DNA of 64,000 bases from Anaerosolibacter sp. Lineage in GTDB: Bacteria; Bacillota; Clostridia; Peptostreptococcales; Thermotaleaceae. The DNA lies in NCBI RefSeq assembly GCF_029240175.1, contig NZ_JARBTM010000007.1, forward strand, positions 87,045 through 151,044. Direction: 5' to 3'. Shown here piece after piece: positions 27,164 through 34,894 of the stretch. The notes under the pieces are model-generated. The model was not told the origin of the DNA, ran no database searches, and saw only the letters and a program-made list of their open reading frames with translations. Each line of letters begins with the position of its first letter. Within the stretch, counting starts at the first letter, position 1. The translations under genes and the position numbers were made by a program.

Positions 27164-27191
27164 TATAGTATGAAGATTGTGTTGTTTTGGT
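27164..27191 (-). promoter_or_regulatory. SigK-like promoter of the cysteine-rich gene
   Basis: Read leftward, AC (27191-27190), 17 bases, then CATACTATA (27172-27164), an exact match to AC-N17-CATANNNTA. It sits about 75 bases upstream of the ATG, a normal promoter distance. Confidence 0.7.
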
Positions 27192-27275
27192 GATAAAAAA
27201 TTTTAAGCCCATTTATCCAGCTTTAACATATTGTCTTCCCTGTAATAATATATTTTACTAAGGTAGGTGTTGTGA

Positions 27276-28799
27276 ATGATTCAGAAAGATAATTTAGATA
27301 TTATTTTGAAATTGCCTGAAAAAAGCATAAGATTTTTTTCGCCTTCAAAGCAAGGTATTTACTCTCAACTTATTGGGCAAGCGGACTCAACCAAAATATT
27401 TGAAGACAGCATTCTAGAATATGATTTGGACACAGACCCGTATGGAAATATTAATCTTATCATCTTGGATCAAAAGGGAAACCTCTATCTCTATCGATAT
27501 GATGGTAAAAAGTGGTCTAATTACAAAATATATCAGTTCAATTTACTCACAGATGAAGTAAGGCAATTACAAATCAAGTGCACTTCTGACCATACCTTTA
27601 TAACCTTGTGTGAGCGAACACAAATAACTTCGAACCAATGGACGATTGTCTCTTTTTCCCCTCATGCACAAGGTTGGAAAAAATCTACCCTATCTTCATT
27701 ATTTCTAAACTACCCCGTTATGGCATATCGTCTAGCTAAGGATGCAAAAAATAATTTGTATGTCATTTATTTAAATAATAATAATATTGTCTATAACTTA
27801 AATCTTATTGTCTTTAACCATAAAACTCGCAATTGGTCTGACCCGATATTTATAAGTAATTGTATATACATAAAAACATTCCATCTTGACGCTCTTGTAG
27901 ATAACAATGATGGTATTCATTTGGCTTGGACAGATAAATACAAAAAACAATTTTGTGTTAAATATGTTTACATCCCTTTATCAAAAGCTGAAAATTTACA
28001 ACCTACTACTACAATGATGCTGGACGAACCAATTTTTTTGAATCAACTAACACTTCTCAAGCATTCTATTCACTGTTATGGGATTACCTTAAATAATATA
28101 TACCACTTTAACAAGCCACTTCATGATTCCAATTCATCTCAAGTATGGAGGTCTTATGATGAACCAGCCTATGAACTTGATAATCTTTTTATCTATAAAA
28201 CTGCTGGAAGTGTAGGCCATTCATTGGCAAATTATTATCTTTCAGATAAACGCTCAAATTATCATCCTATTCAGATTGAAGAGTTTGATAATTTAACAAA
28301 TGTAGCATATAGTCATCATAATTCTAGCATTACGTCTTCCGAATCAACCCATAAACCTGCAAACATCATTAGAGACTCTGCGCCTATAGACATTCCTCAC
28401 GATCAGCAAATTTTGAAACTTAAGGCTGATCTTTTTAAGAAAAATCAACAAATTGATGCTACTCAAAAACTAATAAATTCTTTACAAAGTGAGATTATCT
28501 ATATAAAACAAGAAATAAAAAATCTGAATGATCAAAACAGCAGATATGTACAAATAATAAATGAATCAAAAAATAAATATAAGGAGATCTATGATTCAAC
28601 GATAAAATTTGGTCAGCTTTTTGAAGATACAGTTTCAAAAACCCAGTTGTCTGAATTGAGCAAAAATATCGAAATACTTTCTCATCATTTTGCTAAAATG
28701 AAAGAAGAAGTAACTCTTTGTAAAACCCAAAATGAAGAGTTAAGACAATATGCTGAAAGCATACGTAACGAGGGCTTTCTGAAAAAGTTTTTTGGATAA
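27276..28799 (+). CDS. Propeller-like repeat protein with C-terminal coiled coil (B)
   Basis: A 507-residue paralogue of the protein at 24656. The first 320 residues have similar D-x-x-G/N...Y-x-Y repeats (TDPYGNINLIILDQKGNLYL, VDNNDGIHLAWTD). Residues about 370-490 form a long coiled coil rich in Lys, Gln and Asn, and the protein ends FLKKFFG, matching LKKFFNLFK of the other copy. No signal peptide. ATG follows AAGGTAGGTG. It is divergent from the cysteine-rich gene and ends in a long hairpin terminator. Function unknown. Confidence 0.75.
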   Translation: MIQKDNLDIILKLPEKSIRFFSPSKQGIYSQLIGQADSTKIFEDSILEYDLDTDPYGNINLIILDQKGNLYLYRYDGKKWSNYKIYQFNLLTDEVRQLQIKCTSDHTFITLCERTQITSNQWTIVSFSPHAQGWKKSTLSSLFLNYPVMAYRLAKDAKNNLYVIYLNNNNIVYNLNLIVFNHKTRNWSDPIFISNCIYIKTFHLDALVDNNDGIHLAWTDKYKKQFCVKYVYIPLSKAENLQPTTTMMLDEPIFLNQLTLLKHSIHCYGITLNNIYHFNKPLHDSNSSQVWRSYDEPAYELDNLFIYKTAGSVGHSLANYYLSDKRSNYHPIQIEEFDNLTNVAYSHHNSSITSSESTHKPANIIRDSAPIDIPHDQQILKLKADLFKKNQQIDATQKLINSLQSEIIYIKQEIKNLNDQNSRYVQIINESKNKYKEIYDSTIKFGQLFEDTVSKTQLSELSKNIEILSHHFAKMKEEVTLCKTQNEELRQYAESIRNEGFLKKFFG

Positions 28800-28807
28800 T
28801 ACCTTGT

Positions 28808-28863
28808 ATGTATAAAGGGATATAAAATAGCTATTTGTAGCTATTTTATATCCCTTTATACAT
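28808..28863 (+). terminator. Long perfect-hairpin terminator
   Basis: A 25-bp perfect inverted repeat (ATGTATAAAGGGATATAAAA... and its complement) around a 6-base loop ATTTGT, followed by CTTTTTATTT. It starts 9 bases after the propeller protein B stop. The stem is much longer than usual for a terminator. Confidence 0.75.
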
Positions 28864-29201
28864 CTTTTTATTTAATATATAGGAAATTATGGTCTTCAAT
28901 TTCCTATATAAGGGGGATTTTTAAAGGGGTTCACCCCCTAATACTGCCGATATACAATCAAATCATTGAGAGGCACAAATATAGCAGAGAGTTTAACCTT
29001 CAGCTGGTTTAAGCTGTATAGATTTTGAGAGTCTTACTCGAAGAAATCTATATTGCGCATGAGCATTTGCGGAGCAATTTGCGATTTTTATGTCTAATAA
29101 TTGGAGGGTCACAGCGAAGCGTCATTGGGAACTATTAGTTCCCTGTGAAGAACAAAAGCATTTCCTTAGCTTTTAGAGCATGGAATGCTTTTGTTCTATG
29201 G
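28864..29201. other. Noncoding structured stretch
   Basis: About 340 bases with no convincing gene. It contains a TATAGGAAATT/AATTTCCTATA hairpin (about 28877-28908), AGGGGTT/ACCCCCT (about 28924-28941), GGGAACTattAGTTCCC (about 29128-29144) and a long imperfect stem GAACAAAAGCATT/AATGCTTTTGTTC (29149-29195). The last stem lies just after the DUF3343 stop and may end that transcript. The small GGGAAC hairpin resembles one in the dispersed repeat at 306-457. Confidence 0.5.
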
Positions 29202-29474
29202 TTATAAGTTGACCTTGGTATATTCTAAGGAATTATCTTCTTTTCTAGAGGACTTATATACACCTTGGTAAGATATTTTCGCCCCTTGAATAAGTTTATT
29301 TGCGCTTTCTAAATCTTTCTCATGTATATATAGGGCTGTATTGCATGATTTACCTATCGCTCTTGGTGCTTTTCTAAAAGTACATTGAATTTTGTGCCTC
29401 CTTAATAATTCTTCAATATAATATCCATGATAACTTGACGTAAATACAAATATATAGCTTTCATCGTGCTTCAT
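29202..29474 (-). CDS. DUF3343 family protein
   Basis: A 90-residue protein of the DUF3343 family, described in databases as putative Se/S-carrier-like. The conserved part is FTSSYHGYYIEELLRRH followed by FRKAPRAIGKSCNTALYI, with a single conserved Cys in the GKSC loop. The start was set at the ATG at 29474, after AAGGAG; the TTG six bases upstream is too close to the site. It lies downstream of the ornithine operon but beyond its terminator and a repeat, so it is probably a separate transcript. Confidence 0.85.
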   Translation of the reverse strand: MKHDESYIFVFTSSYHGYYIEELLRRHKIQCTFRKAPRAIGKSCNTALYIHEKDLESANKLIQGAKISYQGVYKSSRKEDNSLEYTKVNL

Positions 29475-29564
29475 TAGCAATCATCTCCTTGTAAATTTCT
29501 TAGTACCATTTTATTCGACTGCTTGTGATATGTACCAATCATAGTATATTATGAATACAAAAAA

Positions 29565-29685
29565 GCATCTAGCTCAGGCTGCTAGACAGCCTGAGCACCC
29601 CTCTGACTACGGCCTGGGAATACTTCCCCTGCACTCCTGATTTTTTGTTTAATAGGAAAGTAGACCTTTCCTATTAAACAAAAAA
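29565..29685 (+). repeat. Dispersed structured repeat, copy 2
   Basis: Bases 29587-29678 match 361-451 with about five differences in 92 positions, in the same orientation: CAGCCTGAGCACCCCTCTGA, then TGGGAATACTTCCCCTGCAC, then the TTTAATAGGAAAG/CTTTCCTATTAAA stem. Both copies open with GCATCTA. The 5' hairpins differ (here CAGGCTGctagaCAGCCTG). It sits between the ornithine operon terminator and the DUF3343 gene. Confidence 0.75.
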
Positions 29686-29711
29686 CCTCAGATCGTAAGA
29701 GCTGAGGTTTA
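29678..29711 (-). terminator. Terminator of the ornithine operon
   Basis: Read leftward, AAACCTCAG...CTGAGGTTT is followed by TTTTGTTTAATAGG. It lies 7 bases after the orr stop codon. Confidence 0.85.
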
Positions 29712-29717
29712 CTTCAT

Positions 29718-30782
29718 TTATAGAAGATTTTTATGAATGTATTCTGATGTCATAACCTGAAGCAATGCACCATACTCGATATTAAAGCGAACTTCATCTC
29801 CCACCATATACTCTTTCGTACAGTCAGTAACATCAATAATGAGATGGTCACTGCTTGCTCCTAGTATCATCATATTGGGGTCTAATGGAATAATGTTTTG
29901 GACAGCTATATCCTGCCTGCCAATAGCCAGTATTGCTCTTTTTCTCAATCCTCTATCTTCAAAGACCGGTTTGTTGCCAAATGCATCCATACCAATTTCA
30001 CCAATAGGTACAGAAGGCTTTTCCTTTAACTCAACGATCTCAGTAACGAGGGTAAAAGCATCTTGATAGGTATCAGCAATAGAATTACCATAGGCTGTTT
30101 CCCTGCCAAGCACAATAGATTCTCCTAGTCTCAAGTGATTAATACGATGAGGTATTTCTTCTTTTTCAAGGAGATAAAGGCTGCTTGAATTTCCACCTGA
30201 TACAATGTTTAGAGATATATTGAACTTATCCTCTATGATTTCAGCAATTTCTACCAATCGACCTAAGTTTATACGGTTTGGAATGACACCACCGTAGCAT
30301 GTTAGATTGGTACCAATTCCTAGCAGGTTAATGTTTTCAAATAATAGTATTTCTGAAATGGTATTTTCTATTTGATCTTGCCATACACCCTCACGCAAAT
30401 CTCCCATATCAATCATTAGTATGATATTATGCATTCTTTCCAGTTCATTTGCAGCTGCATCTAAAGCAGCAATGGTTTTAATCTCAGAATTCAGGCTAAT
30501 GTCAGCATATAAAACGGTTTCTTTGGCTTGACTTATCATTGGCAATCTTAGTAGTAATTTCTGAGCATCCATTTCTTGGAGCTTCTTTAGATTTTCAATT
30601 CTTGAATCTGCCAGCATAGTGACCCCGCCATGAACAAGAGCTTGTGCAATTTCTGGAATTCCGCAGAATACCTTGGTTACACCAGCTACATCGATGCCTT
30701 TTTCTTTACATAATTTGGTAAGGGTGAGGGTGTTATGCTTAATCTTATTTATATCGATCTCTAATCTTGGACAAATCTGCAT
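29718..30782 (-). CDS. orr: Ornithine racemase (PLP, alanine-racemase fold)
   Basis: A 354-residue member of the alanine/ornithine racemase group that turns L-ornithine into D-ornithine, the substrate of OraSE. The N-terminal strand PRLEIDINKIKHNTLTL leads to the PLP lysine in VAGVTKVFCG (Lys37). Later conserved parts are LADSRIENLKKL and the C-terminal RLGESIVLGRETA. The assignment as ornithine rather than alanine racemase rests on its place as last gene of the ornithine operon. ATG follows GGAGGAG. Confidence 0.92.
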   Translation of the reverse strand: MQICPRLEIDINKIKHNTLTLTKLCKEKGIDVAGVTKVFCGIPEIAQALVHGGVTMLADSRIENLKKLQEMDAQKLLLRLPMISQAKETVLYADISLNSEIKTIAALDAAANELERMHNIILMIDMGDLREGVWQDQIENTISEILLFENINLLGIGTNLTCYGGVIPNRINLGRLVEIAEIIEDKFNISLNIVSGGNSSSLYLLEKEEIPHRINHLRLGESIVLGRETAYGNSIADTYQDAFTLVTEIVELKEKPSVPIGEIGMDAFGNKPVFEDRGLRKRAILAIGRQDIAVQNIIPLDPNMMILGASSDHLIIDVTDCTKEYMVGDEVRFNIEYGALLQVMTSEYIHKNLL

Positions 30783-30808
30783 ACAATCTCCTCCAATTCC
30801 TAAATCTA

Positions 30809-30831
30809 TAGCCGGGAATTTTTCCCGGCTA
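30809..30831 (-). other. Intercistronic hairpin upstream of orr
   Basis: A perfect 10-bp stem TAGCCGGGAA/TTCCCGGCTA with a 3-base loop, between the reactivase gene and orr. No T-run follows, so it is more likely an mRNA processing or stability element than a terminator. Confidence 0.6.
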
Positions 30832-30835
30832 AGAG

Positions 30836-32194
30836 TTAGTTAATATTTAAGCTCTGCTTCATCAAATTTAAGGCTGCTTCCGGATATCTCTTCGACAAAA
30901 CTCCAAGGGATGCCATGATATAATCATTATCTATTAATATTTTGGCTTCTTTTGTAGGGAGTAAGCTATCACCTTTATTGTGTTGGGCAATTTCCTTCAA
31001 GATCTCTACTCTTCCTGGTAATCTTGTAAGAGCTCCGCCAGTTCCAACGATCCACTTGATATCAGTGAGATCCTTTCCCTCCGCAAGGGTTTTCTTCCCA
31101 GCGGGTCCATAGAGATGTCTATATTTACCTACGTGGCGATCCATAGCAGTCAATACGGCTTCCAAAGTGAGAATTTCGACAAATCGCTTCAGTTCATCAG
31201 TGTCTGGTATTGGCTTATGCCTCGACATTAAGCCTTCGATATCACAGCCCATTTGTCGTGAGAGCTTATCCTTGCCGATTCGCTCTACGATATTGGGCAT
31301 GTTAACATATACACCCAAATCTCCTTCCACAGTTCTCTTTGCTTCTGGCTCAGGACTAATTAAAATTCTGTTTACCTCTTCACTGCCTGCTGTGACAGAG
31401 TGGACATCCGTGGTAGCACCACCTACATCAAGAGTAACCAAATCACCAATAGCTTCTTTTAGGAGCTTAGAAGCCTCCATCACTGCACCTGGTGTCGGAA
31501 TGATAGGTCCTGTAACCAATTCTCTAACCTTTGTCATGCCCGGAGCATGAATGATATGATCCTCAAAAGCATCTTGAATAACCTTTCTGGTTGGTTCAAT
31601 GTTAAGCTGATCAATTTTAGGATAAACATTCTCTACAACATATAGCTTATTGGGCTTATCCTTGAACATTTCCTTGATTTCTTCCTGGTTTTCAATATTA
31701 CCAGCGTAAATAATGGGGACATGGATGTCCATATCAGCGATTAATTCAGCATTATAGAGGGCTGTATCCCGTTCGCCATAATCTACTCCCCCAGCAATTA
31801 AGATGAGGTTCGGATTAATATCTTTAATTTTGTTAAGATCAGTTCTTCTCAGCTTTCCAGCTGTAACATTATGAATGATGGCACCGGCACCTAGGGCAGC
31901 TTCCTTTGCGGCTCGAACAGTCATGTCATAGACAAGACCATGGACCGTCATTTTTAATCCCCCAGCAGCACTGCTGGTAGCCAACATTTCATCATAGGTT
32001 ACTTCTTCGACGCCAAGTGCACTTTTAAGATTATCAATAGCACCTTGAAGGCCAATGTTCACATCCCCCTCTAGGACAGTGGTAGGTGCTTGACCTTGCC
32101 CCAGAAATTTAGGATGATCCGTATGAATATCAGCGAAAGCATTTACTACCGTTGTAGTGCTTCCTATCTCAGCAACTAAAACATTAATTCTCAT
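30836..32194 (-). CDS. GlmL/MutL-type B12-mutase reactivase
   Basis: A 452-residue ASKHA-fold ATPase of the GlmL/MutL group. The phosphate-1 motif is AEIGSTTTVVNAF near residue 8, and the second is VTLDVGGATTDVHSV. Related proteins are thought to reactivate adenosylcobalamin-dependent carbon-skeleton and amino mutases after cofactor damage. Its position directly after oraE supports service to D-ornithine aminomutase. ATG at 32194 follows a weak ACGAGG site, 17 bases after oraE. Confidence 0.9.
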   Translation of the reverse strand: MRINVLVAEIGSTTTVVNAFADIHTDHPKFLGQGQAPTTVLEGDVNIGLQGAIDNLKSALGVEEVTYDEMLATSSAAGGLKMTVHGLVYDMTVRAAKEAALGAGAIIHNVTAGKLRRTDLNKIKDINPNLILIAGGVDYGERDTALYNAELIADMDIHVPIIYAGNIENQEEIKEMFKDKPNKLYVVENVYPKIDQLNIEPTRKVIQDAFEDHIIHAPGMTKVRELVTGPIIPTPGAVMEASKLLKEAIGDLVTLDVGGATTDVHSVTAGSEEVNRILISPEPEAKRTVEGDLGVYVNMPNIVERIGKDKLSRQMGCDIEGLMSRHKPIPDTDELKRFVEILTLEAVLTAMDRHVGKYRHLYGPAGKKTLAEGKDLTDIKWIVGTGGALTRLPGRVEILKEIAQHNKGDSLLPTKEAKILIDNDYIMASLGVLSKRYPEAALNLMKQSLNIN

Positions 32195-32210
32195 GCTAAT
32201 GCCTCGTTTC

Positions 32211-34424
32211 CTACTTATTTGCTAATATCTCATTTCTTCTATTTACAAGGAATGTTGCTACATGAATTCCCTTTGTGCCTCTACCGAAACCAGCATCCAT
32301 TCCATACTTCACAGCGATTTCAGGTGTTACTTGAGTTCCCCCAGCACAGATCATGATTCTATCTCTAACACCTTTTTCCACTGCATAGTCATGGATTCTT
32401 TTCATGTTTTTGTAATGTATATCATCATGGCTTATGATGGTTGAAGCCAATATTGCATCCGCATTAATTTCTATGGCAGCGTCTACAAGTTTTTCAATTG
32501 GACATGAAGTGCCAAGATATTCAACTTCAATACCCCACTTTTCAATACCGCCATGCTTGATATCGATGACTTCACGCATACCTACAGAGTGCTCATCTTC
32601 TCCAACTGTGGCAGCCACAACCTTCATCGGTCTATCATTAATTTGTTCCCAAAGTTCTTCATTAGACAATACTTCTGCTTCTTCTGGAACGATAATGGTA
32701 TTTAGATCAATGTCGAAGCCTACTGTACCCTTTAATTGAACTCTCGTAGCCTCTGAAGGATGCATTTCCTCACTATGGATAACTTCAACGTCAGATAATC
32801 CAAGCTTTTTACCGACTTCAATGGCCGCGTACTCTGCCACTCTTTTTGATGTTGGAAGAAGTACTTCCACTTGAACAATGCCATCACCCAACCATTGAAC
32901 CTCTGGTTTGATCATTGAGGATTCTCTATATTTTTCAGAATCATCTAATCTAGTATAAACATTATCACTTTCATCTAATTCATCGATATATACAATTTTT
33001 TCAGGTTTTTCAAATGTACTTCCATCGATTAGTTTTGATGGGTTTTCCACTGCACTCGGATCATACTGAGCCGCATTGTTATAACCGAAGTGGGCTGTAA
33101 CTGGTGCTAAGTAATCTTCATCTCTTTCAAATACAGTTCCGTACCCTAATCCTCCATCGATCTTTCTGCCGATACCATCGCCATTTCTTTCAGGATACAT
33201 ACCAGAATCCACAAAGAAGCCCTTTTCTACAGCCTGGAAGTAACCACCTTCCTGAATTATTTCTTCTAGGTATAGGATAGATCTTTCTTTTAATTCTCTT
33301 ACTTGCTCTCTTAGGAAGCCTTCTTTTCTTAATTCTACCATTTCCATTAATGAATCAAGAATCGTTAAGGTTTGCTTTGCTGTATCACAGGCTTCGATGT
33401 TGTACATATGCCATGGCACGTTTCTACCTTCGTCAGGTGTAATCGTAGATTGAATATCTGCACTCGTTAATCTAGACAATAGCATATTTAATACATGGGT
33501 TACAGTTGCTTCTCTTGACGATGAAGTAATATATTTTGTATTCATCTGGGCTCTCATCTTATATTCGTCGAATAGTTCTCTCAGCGCAACTGCGTATGGT
33601 AAATCATACTTTAAACTTGGTGCTGGAGCAGCTGTTGGCGGTACAGTAGATAGGCAGATATTTTCCTTTTTCATTCCAACTTTATAAGAGTATAATGAGT
33701 TAATTCCATGCTGTACCATAAGCTCAGGCATAACTTTCCACGCATCTCTAGCCGTTGCGTTGGCATTATGGGCGCCATCAATTTGCGCCATGTTAGCCCA
33801 TGTCATTACACTTTTTGCTTCAGCAGCATCCACAAAGGATCTAACCATATTGATGTTTCTATATAGAACATTGTATTGAGGATCTTGATGGGCACCATTC
33901 ACGCCTTCTTCTGCAAACATTACTGCAATATCGGGACCTGCTACACCACTGACATAAGAATGATAATTAATAGGACGACCAACTTCTTCTTCAATAAGAT
34001 CCAATGCTTTTCTTTGGGCTCTTACCACTTTTCTTGAAACAGGTATACCGCCGATTCCCTGTGGTGTTCCTTCTATTAGTCCGTCGTAATGGGATTGTCC
34101 TGCAGTTCTAATAACCATGATATGGTCAGCACCATGCCATGCCGCCATTCTCATTCTACGGATATCGTCCTCAAATCTTCCTGAAGCTATTTCTGTTGTA
34201 ATCGTATAGATCGGCTGAGGGTCAATATTTCCCAGATAAGCAGCAGATGGAATAGGAATAGAGTTTTTTAAAGGCTCTGAACAATCATTATATGTGAAGG
34301 GCCCCATTTGTAGGTTTTCAACTTTCTTTCTCCAAGTCCAGCCTCTTCTCTTTGGCGTATACTTGTCAAGGTCTTTCAGTACTTCTCTCACGTTGATTTT
34401 TTCGTTTACATTTAGCTGTGTCAT
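32211..34424 (-). CDS. oraE: D-ornithine 4,5-aminomutase, large subunit
   Basis: A 737-residue adenosylcobalamin- and PLP-dependent enzyme that moves the terminal amino group of D-ornithine to give 2,4-diaminopentanoate. The B12-binding domain is at the C-terminus: DEHSVG (His near 612, the DxHxxG cobalt ligand), then ILASTIIS and AGGTQV. The N-terminal two-thirds is the barrel with PLP contacts. Length matches characterised OraE. Its start overlaps the oraS stop by one base (TAATG), so the subunits are translationally coupled. Confidence 0.96.
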   Translation of the reverse strand: MTQLNVNEKINVREVLKDLDKYTPKRRGWTWRKKVENLQMGPFTYNDCSEPLKNSIPIPSAAYLGNIDPQPIYTITTEIASGRFEDDIRRMRMAAWHGADHIMVIRTAGQSHYDGLIEGTPQGIGGIPVSRKVVRAQRKALDLIEEEVGRPINYHSYVSGVAGPDIAVMFAEEGVNGAHQDPQYNVLYRNINMVRSFVDAAEAKSVMTWANMAQIDGAHNANATARDAWKVMPELMVQHGINSLYSYKVGMKKENICLSTVPPTAAPAPSLKYDLPYAVALRELFDEYKMRAQMNTKYITSSSREATVTHVLNMLLSRLTSADIQSTITPDEGRNVPWHMYNIEACDTAKQTLTILDSLMEMVELRKEGFLREQVRELKERSILYLEEIIQEGGYFQAVEKGFFVDSGMYPERNGDGIGRKIDGGLGYGTVFERDEDYLAPVTAHFGYNNAAQYDPSAVENPSKLIDGSTFEKPEKIVYIDELDESDNVYTRLDDSEKYRESSMIKPEVQWLGDGIVQVEVLLPTSKRVAEYAAIEVGKKLGLSDVEVIHSEEMHPSEATRVQLKGTVGFDIDLNTIIVPEEAEVLSNEELWEQINDRPMKVVAATVGEDEHSVGMREVIDIKHGGIEKWGIEVEYLGTSCPIEKLVDAAIEINADAILASTIISHDDIHYKNMKRIHDYAVEKGVRDRIMICAGGTQVTPEIAVKYGMDAGFGRGTKGIHVATFLVNRRNEILANK

Positions 34425-34801
34425 TATTTTTCCCCTCCTTTAAACATTGCTACGATATCATCCCAATGCTTGCCTTCCATTAGCTCAAGACCAGCTTGTC
34501 GAAGGGGAATATTCTTTTCCTTAGAAACTTTATAAACAACATGGCCAGCGCCTTTTCCCATTAATCCACGATCCATGGTGCCATCTACAATTGCTTTTGC
34601 TTCTAAGCTAGAAAAGCCCATTCGCAGCAATACAGAACGTTCAATGGCAGGGGTTGTATTTTTCTTCGCTAAATCTACCAAAGGGTCTACAACCTGTTCC
34701 ATAAGCTCCCAAAATCTTTGCTTTAACGCATCATCAGATAAAGATGCTAGGTGTTTTCTTCTCTCTTGGAAATCGTCTTCCCTTACAATATAACCTTTCA
34801 T
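34424..34801 (-). CDS. oraS: D-ornithine 4,5-aminomutase, small subunit
   Basis: A 125-residue small subunit that partners OraE. Visible conserved parts are DDFQERRKHLASLSDD and LLRMGFSSLEAKAIVDG, then GKGAGHVVYKV. It is helical and lacks cofactor motifs, as known for OraS. ATG follows TTAGGAGGG. A hairpin separates it from ortB upstream, which could alter the mutase-to-thiolase ratio. Confidence 0.94.
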   Translation of the reverse strand: MKGYIVREDDFQERRKHLASLSDDALKQRFWELMEQVVDPLVDLAKKNTTPAIERSVLLRMGFSSLEAKAIVDGTMDRGLMGKGAGHVVYKVSKEKNIPLRQAGLELMEGKHWDDIVAMFKGGEK

Positions 34802-34839
34802 TCATTTCCCTCCTAATTTTCATAAGATATTTTTAGATA

Positions 34840-34880
34840 ATAAAGGGAGTAAGGCACTCTCTAGCTTCTACTCCCTTTAT
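34840..34880 (-). other. Intercistronic hairpin between ortB and oraS
   Basis: ATAAAGGGAGTA and TACTCCCTTTAT form a perfect 12-bp stem with a 17-base loop, in the 93-base gap between ortB and oraS. The downstream T content is modest (TTATCTAAAAATATC), so partial termination or RNA protection is possible. Confidence 0.6.
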
Positions 34881-34894
34881 CTATTTTTGTATAC

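Noticed and set aside
27210..27262. A SigE-like pair (CATATT, then AATATATT) before propeller protein B
   Set aside because: The -10 is a poor match in AT-rich DNA; not strong enough to list as a promoter.
31167..31550. Rightward frames opposite the reactivase and ord genes (also 36976-37329)
   Set aside because: They mirror strongly supported genes and show no start signal or recognisable domain.
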